Shown: positions 16,437 through 26,140, numbered from the stretch's first letter. The stretch is DNA of 35,824 nt from Gammaproteobacteria bacterium (GCA_023135155.1 JAGLTR010000011.1:1-35824), one strand, 5' to 3'. Made by a program: numbers and translations. Notes: generated from the sequence alone by a model not told the origin.

Positions 16437-17435
16437 TTATTGCTTAAATGCCATAATAATTTGTTCAAATGCATCCCATACATTGCCTGGTTCAGCGCCT
16501 TTAATTATTTTATCAAGTGTTGCGCAGCGGGATAGAATATTTTCTAGGGTCTGTTTGTTGTGTTGTAGGGCCGCGCGCATTATCGGTTTACGTTTTTCCC
16601 AAACGTGATACTGCTGTAATATTTGTTCTATGCCTTGACGTTTTTCTTTTTCACTGGCCATTTTAATTAATGTACGCAGCTCACGTGTAAATGCCCAAAG
16701 AATAATTGTGGGTTCCGTTTTTTCCTGTTTCAGAATATGTAAAACCCGGACTGCTTTAGTGCAGTTACCAACAATCGCGGTGTCGATAAGATCAAAGACT
16801 GTATGCCGAGAACTATCGGTAATTGACGCGATTATTTGCACAGCAGTTATCGCGCCAGCGCCGTGAATAAGGCGCAGTTTTTCTATCTCTTGCGCTGCGG
16901 CTAGTAGGTTGCCTTCGTAATATTCAGCTAATAATTTTAAGCCATCGGGTGTAGTGGTTAATTGTGCTTTAGATAATCTTTGTGATAACCATTTTGGGAG
17001 TTGCGCGCCTGTTGGTGGCCAGATGGGAATAAACACAGCCTTTTTCTCAACAGCTTTAAACCACTTGGTGTTCTGTGTGGCTTTGTCTAGTTTTTCGCTG
17101 ATGATTAATAAAACATTATCCGGAGTTATTTGTTCAGCATAATTAATTAATGCCTTGCTACCTTTGTCACCAGGTTTGCCAGTCGGTATTTTTAGTTCTA
17201 TTATTTTTTTTTCTGCAAAGAGTGACTGATTGTCGGCGGCTAACAATAAGTTTTGCCAATCAAAGCTGCGGTCTGCTAGTAGGCGTGTTGTTTCAGTGTG
17301 GCCCTTGTTTTGAGCTTGTTGTCGAATGGTTGAGATTGTTTCATTAACTAAAAGTTGATCTTCGCCACTGATTATATATATGGGGGCTAGTTGCTTATTT
17401 AGTTGTGCTGATAACTGTTCCTGGTATATTTTCAT
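16437..17435 (-). CDS. holA: DNA polymerase III delta subunit
   Basis: 332 residues, normal length. Clamp-opening subunit of the clamp loader. Recognisable stretches: YIISGEDQLLVNETISTIRQ at the start, EKKIIELKIPTGKPGDKGSKAL around residue 73-95, and the C-terminal domain with ILWAFTRELRTLIKM. The start overlaps the lptE stop by 4 bp, so the two are translationally coupled. Confidence 0.94.
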   Translation of the reverse strand: MKIYQEQLSAQLNKQLAPIYIISGEDQLLVNETISTIRQQAQNKGHTETTRLLADRSFDWQNLLLAADNQSLFAEKKIIELKIPTGKPGDKGSKALINYAEQITPDNVLLIISEKLDKATQNTKWFKAVEKKAVFIPIWPPTGAQLPKWLSQRLSKAQLTTTPDGLKLLAEYYEGNLLAAAQEIEKLRLIHGAGAITAVQIIASITDSSRHTVFDLIDTAIVGNCTKAVRVLHILKQEKTEPTIILWAFTRELRTLIKMASEKEKRQGIEQILQQYHVWEKRKPIMRAALQHNKQTLENILSRCATLDKIIKGAEPGNVWDAFEQIIMAFKQ

Positions 17436-17941
17436 TTTGCCGCTAAAGCTTTTCTAGTATTTAATGAACCGATGCGGTTCATAATTTGGAATACTAGGTC
17501 GCGCTTTAATTCATTTTTAACTATGTCAACTTCGCCGCTGGCCGCTAAAACTTCATTTGGGCTCATGATTACAGAGCGGGAGGTAGAGACGGTTTGTACC
17601 GCCATAATCTTCTTGCCTTTTTTGTTAACCAAATCAAAAGTTGTTTTATAGGTGAAGCTGTAAACAGTCGCCTGTGATTGGGAGACCATGTTTTGATTGT
17701 TGTGCGTAAAATTCGAATTTTTGATGCGAATTATGTAGGGTGCAGAATTGCTGCGTACGACGGTAGCGCCTTCAGAGGTTAGTGAGCGTTGCAAGGCAAG
17801 TTCTATATCTCCATAGGGGCGATTGGATTGCAGCTGTATGGTTTTTAATTGCGGGGGCAGGATATCTTTGCCGCGCAAATGAAAGCCGCAACCGGCTATC
17901 GTTAAGGTGATAAAACATAAGACGACAGATTTTATTTGCAT
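17432..17941 (-). CDS. lptE: LPS-assembly lipoprotein LptE
   Basis: 169 residues. Outer-membrane lipoprotein that plugs the LptD barrel. Signal peptide with lipobox IAGC (lipidated C18), followed by the family mark GFHLRG. The rest (QLQSNRPYGDIELALQRSL, TYKTTFDLV) is typical of LptE. Thirteen bp downstream of leuS, as in E. coli. Confidence 0.94.
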   Translation of the reverse strand: MQIKSVVLCFITLTIAGCGFHLRGKDILPPQLKTIQLQSNRPYGDIELALQRSLTSEGATVVRSNSAPYIIRIKNSNFTHNNQNMVSQSQATVYSFTYKTTFDLVNKKGKKIMAVQTVSTSRSVIMSPNEVLAASGEVDIVKNELKRDLVFQIMNRIGSLNTRKALAAK

Positions 17942-17954
17942 AATTTAATTCCCG

Positions 17955-20426
17955 TTAATTGCCAACTACGATGTTTACTAATTTTTTTGGCACTACAATA
18001 ATTTTTTTAACTTTTTTGCCGCCAACGAACTTCTTAACGTTTATATCGTTAAGAGCTATTTTTTCAATTTCTTTGTTCTCTGTGTCGACAGCAATAGTTA
18101 TTTTGCCGCGTAGCTTGCCATTAACTTGTACTATCATAGTTAGCGCATCATTTTTTAAAGCTTCAGTCGCTGGTTTGGGCCATGGGGCATTAATACTGTC
18201 ACCTGTGTATCCTAGTTCCTGCCATAAAGCGTGTGTGATATGTGGGGTTATTGGTCCCAGTAAGCGTAATAAGATATTAAAACCTTCGGCGATTAATAGT
18301 TGCTCCTGTTCATCTTTTGCATTTAAGGTTTGGAGCAGATTTAATATCTTCATTGCAGCAGAGACTACGGTGTTTAGTTGTAGGCGCACCATATCAAAAT
18401 TTGCTTGTTGTAATATTTGGTGTAGCTCACGACGTTTGTCGATCTGCTTGGGTGTGGCTTTTTTAGCATTAAATATAAGATTCTCATCAGCATTTATTTT
18501 AGCAAACAACTTTTCATGTTTAACAGCAAAGGCCCAGAGTTTCTTTAAATATTTATGTGCGCCTTCAATGCCGCTTTCTGACCACTCTAGTGATTGTTCG
18601 GGAGGGGATGTGAAAATAATAAATAAACGAGCAGTATCAGCACCAAATTTATTAACAATCTCTTTTGGTGAAACCGTATTTCTTTTTGATTTAGACATTT
18701 TAGCGCCATCTTTTAATACCATGCCTTGAGTTAAAAGATGTGTAAATGGTTCGTCGGAATTTAGTAGGCCTTCATCACGCATAACTCTGTGCATAAAGCG
18801 TGCATAGAGTAAATGCATAATAGCGTGTTCAATGCCGCCAATGTATTGATCAACTGGTGTCCAATATTTAGCGCGATCATCCAAAATATCATCATTTAAA
18901 TCGTTGCAGCAGTAGCGGGCATAATACCAAGAAGATTCCATAAAAGTATCAAAGGTATCTGTTTCGCGCTTAGCTTTACCGCCGCATGCTGGACATTTGG
19001 CGTTGACAAATTTAGGCATTTTAGCAAGTGGTGAGCCTGGGCTATCTAAAGTAACATCTTCTGGGAGTACCACTGGTAGTTGCTCTTCAGGAACTGGAAC
19101 AATGCCGCATTTTTCACAATAAAGCATAGGGATAGGTGTGCCCCAATAGCGTTGACGTGAGACGCCCCAATCGCGTAGGCGATAATTGATCTTTTTGGCA
19201 CCTTGTTTGTTGCGTTCTAAATGTTCTGCAATGACATCAAATGCGGAAGCAGATGTTAAGCCATTAAACTGCGCTGAATTAATTAAAATACCTTTTTCAA
19301 CAAACGCTTCGGTGAGTTCTGTTTTTGGTTTTTTGCCATCAATCGAAATTACTTGTTTAATCGGTAAATTATATTTTTCAGCAAATTCAAAATCTCTTTG
19401 ATCGTGTGCTGGGACTGACATAACAGCACCAGAGCCATATTCCATTAAAACAAAATTAGCAATCCAGACTGGAATAAGTTCACCTGTGACAGGGTGGGTT
19501 GCTTTTAAGTTTGTCGCAATACCTTCTTTTTCAATATTTGCCATGTCAGCTTCTGCGACGCTACCGGTTTGGCATTTTTCAATAAAGGCAGCAACTTTTT
19601 TATTTTTTGTGGCAGCTTTTTTGGCAAGTGTATGACCAGCTGCGATCGCAACATAAGTTACACCAATTAAAGTATCTGGACGTGTGGTAAATACAGAGAG
19701 TTTTTCTTTGCTTTTATCGATAGCAAAAGTTACCTCAACGCCTTGTGAACGACCAATCCAGTTGCGTTGCATGGTGCGAACTTGTTCTGGCCAACCATCT
19801 AATTTATCTAAATTATCTACTAGTTCATCAGCATAGGCGGTAATTTTTAAGAACCATTGTGAGATCTCTTTGCGTTCAACCGGTGCTCCAGAACGCCAGC
19901 CGCAACCATTTACGACCTGTTCATTGGCAAGTACGGTTTGATCAACTGGATCCCAGTTAACTTCGGATTTTTTACGGTAAACAAGACCCTTTTTATACAT
20001 TTGTAAAAATAGCCACTGTTCCCAGCGGTAATATTCGGGGTCGCAGGTAGCCATTTCACGGTCCCAGTCGATGGCAAAGCCCATGCGTTTTAGTTCTTTA
20101 CGCATTTGAGCTATGTTGCTGTGGGTCCATGTTGATGGAGCAAGTTTTTTCTCTAATGCAGCATTCTCGGCCGGTAGGCCGAAAGCGTCCCAACCCATGG
20201 GTTGCAGAACGTTTTTACCAAGCATGCGCTGATAGCGAGCTATGACGTCACCGATTGTATAGTTACGGACGTGTCCCATATGAATGTTGCCACTCGGGTA
20301 GGGCAGCATTGATAAGCAGTAGAATTTTTCGCGGTTTAAGTCTTCGCTGGCTTTGAAAGCCTGGGTTGTGTCCCAGTGTTTTTGAATGCTTTTTTCTAGC
20401 TCTTTCGGTTCGTAACTATGGTTCAT
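17955..20426 (-). CDS. leuS: Leucyl-tRNA synthetase
   Basis: 823 residues from ATG at 20426. The frame could extend to a TTG at 20441, but the family starts with [11 protein letters not shown]. Class Ia signatures: HMGH at 49-52 and KMSKS at 576-580. The CP1 editing domain is intact, with [13 protein letters not shown] near 246-258 and the hydrolytic [14 protein letters not shown] near 336-349. The zinc-type cysteines CEKC and CPAC are present near 437-440 and 478-481. First gene of leuS-lptE-holA. Confidence 0.97.
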   Translation of the reverse strand: MNHSYEPKELEKSIQKHWDTTQAFKASEDLNREKFYCLSMLPYPSGNIHMGHVRNYTIGDVIARYQRMLGKNVLQPMGWDAFGLPAENAALEKKLAPSTWTHSNIAQMRKELKRMGFAIDWDREMATCDPEYYRWEQWLFLQMYKKGLVYRKKSEVNWDPVDQTVLANEQVVNGCGWRSGAPVERKEISQWFLKITAYADELVDNLDKLDGWPEQVRTMQRNWIGRSQGVEVTFAIDKSKEKLSVFTTRPDTLIGVTYVAIAAGHTLAKKAATKNKKVAAFIEKCQTGSVAEADMANIEKEGIATNLKATHPVTGELIPVWIANFVLMEYGSGAVMSVPAHDQRDFEFAEKYNLPIKQVISIDGKKPKTELTEAFVEKGILINSAQFNGLTSASAFDVIAEHLERNKQGAKKINYRLRDWGVSRQRYWGTPIPMLYCEKCGIVPVPEEQLPVVLPEDVTLDSPGSPLAKMPKFVNAKCPACGGKAKRETDTFDTFMESSWYYARYCCNDLNDDILDDRAKYWTPVDQYIGGIEHAIMHLLYARFMHRVMRDEGLLNSDEPFTHLLTQGMVLKDGAKMSKSKRNTVSPKEIVNKFGADTARLFIIFTSPPEQSLEWSESGIEGAHKYLKKLWAFAVKHEKLFAKINADENLIFNAKKATPKQIDKRRELHQILQQANFDMVRLQLNTVVSAAMKILNLLQTLNAKDEQEQLLIAEGFNILLRLLGPITPHITHALWQELGYTGDSINAPWPKPATEALKNDALTMIVQVNGKLRGKITIAVDTENKEIEKIALNDINVKKFVGGKKVKKIIVVPKKLVNIVVGN

Positions 20427-20527
20427 TTTTGCTCGGCTCAAGTATTTGTAAAAGCGCTAAGGATACCCTACTTTTGGTGGGGTGAGAAGATTGCTATTTA
20501 TATAACACTTCGATGGTAAAGCTCATT

Positions 20528-20591
20528 GTAGAGACGCCCAATTTGGGCGTCTATGGTTCTACAGAAAAACGCCTAGGTTGGGCGTTTCTAC
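20528..20591. repeat. Inverted doublet of the GACGCCC palindrome between divergent genes
   Basis: Copy one 20528-20552 (centre CCCAATTTGGG), inverted copy two 20568-20591 (CGCCTAGGTTGGGCG). It lies between the starts of leuS and the TraI_2-type gene, the only doublet not next to a stop codon. It could insulate the two 5' regions. Confidence 0.85.
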
Positions 20592-20676
20592 GAAATATCT
20601 TCTCATTTTTCACGTATTACATACTTAAGATTTGCGATGTATTAACAATAGATACCAAATATCATTAGCAATCGTA

Positions 20677-20682
20677 TATAAT
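20677..20682 (+). promoter_or_regulatory. Likely -10 box of the TraI_2-type gene
   Basis: A perfect TATAAT lies 31 bp upstream of the start codon. No good -35 hexamer is present at 16-18 bp spacing. Confidence 0.4.
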
Positions 20683-20713
20683 CAAGAGCTTAAACATTCT
20701 CAAGGAGCTCGTG

Positions 20714-22126
20714 GTGGCGATTAAATTTGGTGCACGTAAATCAGCTAATCAACAGAAAAAAAGTATCACCTTTAGTGAGAAGCAGCTTTTTCCAATTGCT
20801 TCAGCTGAAGTTTTGTTGTCAACGGCGCAAAACCAGGGATTGATTAGTGATATCAAAGAGCGTGTTGCCATGCCAGAGCAGCATTTTCGCGTGCTTTATC
20901 AGGGTTTGATTAACGATTTCGCGGAGTTTGTGCAGATTTTGCCGGTTGCCAACCGTGGGATTTTAGGCGGTATTTTGCAAGAGGGTTTAAGGCGCGCGTT
21001 GTTTGCATTAGAAGTTCCAGAGAAAGGTAAGCCTCGTATGCATCCGCTTTGGACTTATGTGTTATTTAGTGCGGCGTTACTATTCGATGTTGCGAGAGTT
21101 ATTGAAGATCGGATGGTGATTATTTCTGATCAGCGCGGGGCGTTTCTAAAAAAATGGCAGCCGCTTGAAGGCTCGATGATGGATTTGGGTAATTATTATA
21201 AGATTCGTCGTGGTGGTGGAATGCAGCCCTGGTTATGTCGACGGATGACACCTTTGTTGGCGCATAATTTAATGCCGGAAGCCGGTTTTAAATGGATTGC
21301 ATCCAAGCCGCAAGCTTTAAATGTCTGGATGTATTTATTAAGCGATGAAGCGGCAAGTGCTGGAGGTTATGGGCGTAAATTAAATAAGGCGCTGCAGTTA
21401 TTAAGTGAGTTTCGTTTAAGTTTAGATTATTTTATTAATATTCCGGTTGAGCCGACGGTTCCTGCTGAGACTGCGTTGGGAGAGGAGTTTGCTGAATGGT
21501 TAAAAAATGGAATTGAAGATGGCACAATTGCAGTAAATGAATCCGACGCTAATGTATTTATGGTTGACGAGGGGTTGTTTTTAGAAGCTCCGGCTATATT
21601 CGAAGAATTTAATAAATTCGGAAAAACAGCGACAGATTGGCGCGTTGTTAGTCAGCAGTTTAATGAGTTAGGTTTTGCACCATTAAGTGGTGATGATTAT
21701 AAATTCCAACAATATTTTTCGAGTTATCCAGAAGCGAAATCTGCCGCAGCTGCAAAAACTTCTGTTAGAGATACCGGTCGTGCGTCGTTTTTGGGTGGTG
21801 ATAAAGCGCAGCAAACAACGTCTCAGCAGCAACAAGCTGGAACAAAAATTGATACGAAAAAAGCGGGTTCCATGTTTGGAGCGACAACTTCCGCAGCAAG
21901 TGTTACGCAACAACAAGCAGAGACACGCGGAACATTCCAAACTTCTACAAATATTAAAAATGGTGCGGTTGTGCCAACCTCTATGATGCAGGCGTTATTG
22001 GGTAATCAAGCTACGCAGCCGGTAGATAATAATATGCGTGCTAGTGATCCGCCAAAAGAAAATCCTTATCCTGATTTAAACGCCACATCAACTGCGGCAA
22101 CTGCTAGCTATTATGCCGGCAAATAA
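20714..22126 (+). CDS. Orphan TraI_2-domain protein (MobH relaxase-like, apparently without catalytic HD residues)
   Basis: 470 residues. GTG at 20714 is chosen because AAGGAG then sits 6 nt upstream (the GTG at 20711 is too close). Residues about 24-245 resemble the TraI_2 domain of MobH conjugative relaxases: LFPIASAEVLLST, FAEFVQILPVANRG, GGILQEGLRRALFAL. Residues about 257-340 resemble the TraI_2 C-terminal winged-helix domain: EFAEWLKNGIEDG, VNESDANVFMVDEGLFLEAPAIFEEF. The tail (about 345-470) is low-complexity Ser/Thr/Gln/Ala. Where active relatives have GGLLEH and LLHD, this protein has GGILQE and LLFD, so metal-binding residues seem lost. No conjugation genes are nearby. Domain naming is from memory of the families, not a search. 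Confidence 0.65.
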   Translation: MAIKFGARKSANQQKKSITFSEKQLFPIASAEVLLSTAQNQGLISDIKERVAMPEQHFRVLYQGLINDFAEFVQILPVANRGILGGILQEGLRRALFALEVPEKGKPRMHPLWTYVLFSAALLFDVARVIEDRMVIISDQRGAFLKKWQPLEGSMMDLGNYYKIRRGGGMQPWLCRRMTPLLAHNLMPEAGFKWIASKPQALNVWMYLLSDEAASAGGYGRKLNKALQLLSEFRLSLDYFINIPVEPTVPAETALGEEFAEWLKNGIEDGTIAVNESDANVFMVDEGLFLEAPAIFEEFNKFGKTATDWRVVSQQFNELGFAPLSGDDYKFQQYFSSYPEAKSAAAAKTSVRDTGRASFLGGDKAQQTTSQQQQAGTKIDTKKAGSMFGATTSAASVTQQQAETRGTFQTSTNIKNGAVVPTSMMQALLGNQATQPVDNNMRASDPPKENPYPDLNATSTAATASYYAGK

Positions 22127-22132
22127 CAATTC

Positions 22133-22157
22133 GTAGAGACGCCCAACCTGGGCGTCT
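22133..22157. repeat. Single GACGCCC palindrome wedged between two stop codons
   Basis: Arms GACGCCC / GGGCGTC, loop AACCT. It starts 7 bp after the stop of the TraI_2-type gene and overlaps by one base the complement of the lnt stop codon (22157-22159). The two genes converge, so one hairpin could serve both ends, although neither side has a strong T-tract. Confidence 0.85.
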
Positions 22158-23602
22158 TAAAGATGCAATAATTTAGCGAATTTTACCCAAGGCGTAGCTC
22201 CAGTCATGGGCTGAATTTTTCCGTGCAAAATATATTTTTTAAACTCTGGCGCGTGGGCTATTATTTTGCCTTTATTATTTATTATCGCGGTTATACCGGT
22301 ATTTGTTCCTACTAATTGGTAGCGATCTGTTTCTAGTGAGCGCATTTGTGACATTTGTAGTTGTTGCGCAGCGGCAATTGATTTCCCGAACCAGCTATCG
22401 TCTGATAGAGTTACTAATAGTTCTGCTTCTGGTAGAAATGCTAAGCTTTCGGTTGGGAATGCTATTTCGTAACATAAAAACGGTGCGATTTTAATATTGC
22501 CGGCGATAAATATTGGTTGTTCTTTAGGGCCGGCAGAGAAGCTGGACATCGGAATATTAAACATGTCGGTAATAAACTTGGTGATGGTTTTAAATGGGGT
22601 GTATTCGCCAAAAGGAACTAAATGCCGTTTTAAATAGATGCTGTGGTTTTCACCAAAGGCAATCATGCCGTTGTAGTATTTTTGGGTTAGGGGATTGCTT
22701 ATTGGGATGCCGGAGATAATAGTGCTTTGATGCTGCTTTGCCTCATTTGCCATGAGATTAATAAATGGTTGTGCTTGCGTATTGAATACTGGGATTGCTG
22801 CTTCGGGCCAGATGATTAATTTGCTTTGCCAGTTTTTTTCTGTAGCAGCTTTATAAGCTAATAAAGTGTTGTTGATGTTATCAGCTTGCCATTTTAGTTC
22901 TTGGGGGATATTGCCTTGAATTAGAGTGACATTAACCAGGCTGCCTTTTGGTTGTGTCCAATTTATGCCTGCTAGAAAACCGCTGCCAAGCCAAATTATA
23001 ACAAGCACGATGAGGGAGCAAATTAATTTCAGTCGTTTTTTTATTACAAGGGGTGTGATGATGAAGGCGCTGGAAAATACTACGGCAAATGTTACGCCAT
23101 AAACTGAGAGGATCGGCGCCAGTGCGCTTAATGGAGTGTTTAATTGGCTATAGCCCAAAAATAGCCAAGGAAAGCCTGTCAAAACCCAGCTGCGTAGTAG
23201 GTCAAAGATAAGCCAGCTTAATGGGAATATTACCAACAGTTTTAGCGCGCTATTGCGTGGGAATAGTTTTGTTAATATGTAACCTTGTAGTGCTGGAAAT
23301 AAAGCTAGAACAATTATTAGAAGGCCGGTCAATATGCTGGCAAGTAAAATAGAGGCATTGCCGTAGGTGTGTATACTGATAAATACCCAGGAGGCGCCAA
23401 AGGTAAAGCAGCCTAAACCAAATAATAGTCCATAGAAGAATGCTTGTTTTGGAGTTGCATATAGCCATAAGGTTAACAGTATTGCCGGAGCAATAAATGC
23501 TAATGGTTCTATGTTAAAAGGGGCGAGCGCTAGTGGAATTTGTATGCCGGCTAAAATTGCAATTATGCCGAACACAATTAGTTTTGTAGTTTTATTTTTC
23601 AT
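22157..23602 (-). CDS. lnt: Apolipoprotein N-acyltransferase
   Basis: 481 residues. Adds the third acyl chain to outer-membrane lipoproteins in the inner membrane. About seven hydrophobic segments in residues 1-210, then a nitrilase-type domain with the full triad: E267 (IIWPEAAIP), K325 (YLKRHLVPFGEY) and C377 (APFLCYEIAFP). The start lies within the end of corC (11-bp overlap), so the two are coupled. Confidence 0.95.
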   Translation of the reverse strand: MKNKTTKLIVFGIIAILAGIQIPLALAPFNIEPLAFIAPAILLTLWLYATPKQAFFYGLLFGLGCFTFGASWVFISIHTYGNASILLASILTGLLIIVLALFPALQGYILTKLFPRNSALKLLVIFPLSWLIFDLLRSWVLTGFPWLFLGYSQLNTPLSALAPILSVYGVTFAVVFSSAFIITPLVIKKRLKLICSLIVLVIIWLGSGFLAGINWTQPKGSLVNVTLIQGNIPQELKWQADNINNTLLAYKAATEKNWQSKLIIWPEAAIPVFNTQAQPFINLMANEAKQHQSTIISGIPISNPLTQKYYNGMIAFGENHSIYLKRHLVPFGEYTPFKTITKFITDMFNIPMSSFSAGPKEQPIFIAGNIKIAPFLCYEIAFPTESLAFLPEAELLVTLSDDSWFGKSIAAAQQLQMSQMRSLETDRYQLVGTNTGITAIINNKGKIIAHAPEFKKYILHGKIQPMTGATPWVKFAKLLHL

Positions 23603-24410
23603 TGACGTCTGTTTTTAGTGAGAGTAGGCGAATGCGTCGACTATCTGCGTGGAGAACTTTGAAGTGGAAGTTTTCGATGGAAGCTTTTTCGCCACGTTTT
23701 GGTAGGTGTGCGAATTCCCTCGTTACTAAGCCGCCGATGGTGTCAAATGCGGTGTCATCTAATTTGCTGTTAAAATGCTGATTGAACTCTTCGATTGGAG
23801 TAAGGGCTTTTATAGTGTAGTGATTGTCGTAGATCTTTTTGATGTTTGCGTCTTCGTCAACATCAAATTCATCCTCAATTTCGCCAACAATCTCTTCAAG
23901 TACATCTTCGATAGTGATTAAACCAGAGACGCCGCCATATTCATCAACAACGATAGCGATATGGTTGTGACTTAAGCGAAACTCTTTTAATAAGATATTT
24001 AAGCGTTTGCTCTCTGGAATAAAAGTTGCAGGACGGAGAACGTCTTGAGTTTTAAATATACGTCCGTCAGGTCTGCGAAAAGCATAGGAGAGGAGGTCTT
24101 TTGCCAATAAGAGGCCAAAAACTTTGTCGCGACTTTCATGGATTACTGGAAAGCGCGAGTGACCAGACTCAATTATTATTGGTAGAATTTTTTCTAGGTT
24201 ATCATCGATGTCGACGACGATCATCTGTGGGCGTGGCACCATAATATCGCGTACTTGCATTTTTGTTACTTCAAGAACGCCTTCGATCATCTGTAGCGCT
24301 TCTTGGCTTATTATTTTATTTGTTTTGGCTTGTTCAAGGAGTGTGCGCAGTTGCTGAATGTCCTTGGGTTTGCAGAGTAGACGCTGTAGCTTTTTTGTTA
24401 ATTGTTTCAT
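23592..24410 (-). CDS. corC: CorC/YbeX CBS-domain protein
   Basis: 272 residues from ATG 24410 (MKQLTKKLQ); a longer frame to 24443 has no family support. A CBS pair covers about residues 55-180, beginning VRDIMVPRPQMIVV and including HNHIAIVVDEYGGVSGLITIEDVLEEIVGEIEDE. The CorC_HlyC transporter-associated domain follows to the C-terminus. The family is tied to Mg/Co efflux and to envelope stress; the mechanism is not certain. Coupled to lnt downstream; ybeY lies upstream with a repeat doublet in between. Confidence 0.93.
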   Translation of the reverse strand: MKQLTKKLQRLLCKPKDIQQLRTLLEQAKTNKIISQEALQMIEGVLEVTKMQVRDIMVPRPQMIVVDIDDNLEKILPIIIESGHSRFPVIHESRDKVFGLLLAKDLLSYAFRRPDGRIFKTQDVLRPATFIPESKRLNILLKEFRLSHNHIAIVVDEYGGVSGLITIEDVLEEIVGEIEDEFDVDEDANIKKIYDNHYTIKALTPIEEFNQHFNSKLDDTAFDTIGGLVTREFAHLPKRGEKASIENFHFKVLHADSRRIRLLSLKTDVNEK

Positions 24411-24492
24411 CCGGTTATTATAAAGGAATGCTTGTAAAAGCATAGGGGTTAATGAGAGTCAGATGCAAGGGCGTAGAGACGCCCAACCTGGG

Positions 24493-24626
24493 GCTGTTGC
24501 AAACCGAATTTAGGTGAGCAGTAATGCGCGAAAAATTGGTGAAAAACGCGCAGTTTATATTGATAAATGAGCATTTTGAGGCGGTTTTTCTCGTATTAAT
24601 GCCGCATAAATTCGGTTTGCAACAGT
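24493..24626. mobile_element. 134-bp MITE inserted in the loop of a palindromic repeat
   Basis: Ends are inverted repeats of about 19 bp (CTGTTGCAAACCGAATTTA). No transposase is encoded. The flanks duplicate CCCAACCTGGG (24482-24492 and 24627-24637). Because the palindrome itself provides GGG and CCC, the true target duplication may be as short as AACCT, which is exactly the hairpin loop; the inverted repeats would then start GGGG / GGGA. The parent insertion sequence is not in the window. Confidence 0.85.
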
Positions 24627-24651
24627 CCCAACCTGGGCGTCTCATGGCTAG

Positions 24652-24676
24652 AAAAAAGACGCCCAGGTTGGGCGCC
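24652..24676 (-). terminator. Probable Rho-independent terminator after ybeY
   Basis: On the minus strand: stem of GGCGCCC / GGGCGTC, loop AACCT, then six T, about 8 bp after the ybeY stop. It is one half of the repeat doublet. Confidence 0.65.
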
Positions 24677-24683
24677 TCTACGG

Positions 24684-25124
24684 TTAATAAGGGTTGGCAA
24701 TTCCCAGTTCAGCTAAGAGGACAATCTCACGATCTTCCATCTCTTTAGCGTTTTGTTCATTATCATGATCATAACCCAGAAGGTGCAGAATGCCATGCAT
24801 GGTCAAGTGCGCCCAGTGCTCTTCGCTGGTTTTATTTTGTTCTTGAGCTTCTTGGTTCACGATGCTGGCGCAGATAATTATGTCACCTAAAAGTGGTAGG
24901 TCGATTTCATCTGGTAGATCCACAGGGAAGGAGAGTATGTTGGTTGCAGAGTCTTTGTTGCGATAACGTTTGTTTAATTCGGTTATTTCCTGTTCGTTAA
25001 CGATACGAATAGTAAATTCAGCATCTTGTTTTTCTTCGGGGAGAGCTGTTTTTGCCCAGCTATTAAATTGCTCAATAGTTGGAATATTTTTATCTTCAGT
25101 AGCTAGTTGCAGATCAATGTTCAT
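24684..25124 (-). CDS. ybeY: rRNA maturation factor / endoribonuclease YbeY
   Basis: 146 residues. Acts in 16S rRNA 3'-end maturation and ribosome quality control. The zinc motif H-G-x-L-H-L-x-G-Y-D-H is complete as HGILHLLGYDH near residues 110-120, preceded by the family stretch RNKDSATNILSFP. Downstream of phoH, upstream of corC-lnt, the standard order. Its stop codon is followed by a palindromic terminator. Confidence 0.95.
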   Translation of the reverse strand: MNIDLQLATEDKNIPTIEQFNSWAKTALPEEKQDAEFTIRIVNEQEITELNKRYRNKDSATNILSFPVDLPDEIDLPLLGDIIICASIVNQEAQEQNKTSEEHWAHLTMHGILHLLGYDHDNEQNAKEMEDREIVLLAELGIANPY

Positions 25125-25219
25125 GTTAATTCTCCGAAATTAAGTTGTTTACTGATGCTGAGTGCGAATATGACGCAGGGCGTGTAGGTGATGTTGCGTC
25201 GTTATAATCCGCTGAGCGG

Positions 25220-26140
25220 TTAAATTTCTTTTTCATATGCGGTGACTATTTTTTGTACTAATGGGTGGCGAACGATATCGCTAGCTTGAAAGTAGGTGGT
25301 GCCGATATCTTTAACATCTTTTAGCACGTTAACTGCATGCTTTAAGCCGGGTTGAATGCTTTTTGGCAGGTCAATTTGGGTGATGTCGCCGGTAATGATC
25401 GCTTTAGAGCCAAAGCCTAAGCGGGTCAGAAACATTTTCATCTGCTCGATGGTGGTGTTTTGGGCCTCATCTAAAATGATAACGGCATCGTTTAACGTGC
25501 GTCCGCGCATAAATGCCAGAGGTGCAATCTCAATAATATTGTTATCGATTAGTTTTGCAGTCTGTTCAAAGCCGAGCATGTCATAGAGAGCGTCATAAAT
25601 AGGGCGTAGGTAAGGGTCGACTTTCTGAGAAATATCTCCAGGCAGAAAACCAAGTCGTTCGCCGGCTTCAACAGCAGGGCGGGTAATGATAATGCGGTGG
25701 ATGTTTTCAGTTTCTAAGGCGGCTACAGCGCAGGCAACGGCCAGAAAAGTCTTTCCTGTTCCCGCTGGGCCAATGCCGAAATTGATGTCATATTTTTTTA
25801 TGCGTTCTAAGTAGTGCGTTTGATTTGGTGTGCGTGGGTTTATGGTTAGCTTGGGAGTTTTAATGGTTGTGGTTTTTGTGGGGCTCTTGGTTTTGGTTGC
25901 TGTGCTTAACATGGTTAAGTTGATCTCCTGGTTGGTGAGGTGTTTTTTTATGGTGAAGAGTTTGGTGATGGTGGTTTTTGCTTGTTGGGTATTTTGTCTA
26001 GGGCCTGTTATTTGAAAGTCGTGGCCGCGATTTTGAATCTCTACATTAAAATACTTGGCTATCTGTTTGAGATTACGATCATGTTCCCCGCAAAGGTTTG
26101 CTAGTTGTTTATTATTTTGTGGTGTTAAGGTGAATTTCAT
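25220..26140 (-). CDS. ybeZ: PhoH-like ATPase (YbeZ)
   Basis: 306 residues from ATG 26140 (MKFTLTPQNN); the frame is open to 26365 but the extra 75 residues have no family character and overlap the divergent lipoprotein gene. A KH-like N-terminal region (about 1-75) precedes the PhoH ATPase: Walker A GPAGTGKT at 124-131, then TRPAVEAGERLGFLPGDI and Walker B AVIILDEAQNTT, with SKAIITGDITQIDLP. The family works with YbeY in RNA metabolism. Normally miaB is immediately upstream; here about 3 kb of accessory DNA separates them. Confidence 0.94.
   Translation of the reverse strand: MKFTLTPQNNKQLANLCGEHDRNLKQIAKYFNVEIQNRGHDFQITGPRQNTQQAKTTITKLFTIKKHLTNQEINLTMLSTATKTKSPTKTTTIKTPKLTINPRTPNQTHYLERIKKYDINFGIGPAGTGKTFLAVACAVAALETENIHRIIITRPAVEAGERLGFLPGDISQKVDPYLRPIYDALYDMLGFEQTAKLIDNNIIEIAPLAFMRGRTLNDAVIILDEAQNTTIEQMKMFLTRLGFGSKAIITGDITQIDLPKSIQPGLKHAVNVLKDVKDIGTTYFQASDIVRHPLVQKIVTAYEKEI

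Larger units (their letters stand above)
24473..24681. repeat. Inverted doublet of the GACGCCC palindrome, one half split by a MITE
   Basis: The intact copy is at 24658-24681. The other is split: its left part ends at 24492 and its right part resumes at 24627-24643, with CCCAACCTGGG present on both sides of the inserted element. Removing the insert and one of those 11-bp copies restores a perfect doublet. Confidence 0.9.

Noticed and set aside
17959-18729. 256-codon open frame on the plus strand
   Set aside because: It lies entirely antisense to the intact leuS gene and has no ribosome-binding site or domain; a composition shadow.
24524-24748. Small open frame across the 134-bp MITE and ybeY end
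   Set aside because: Runs through MITE, repeat and antisense ybeY sequence; no coding features.
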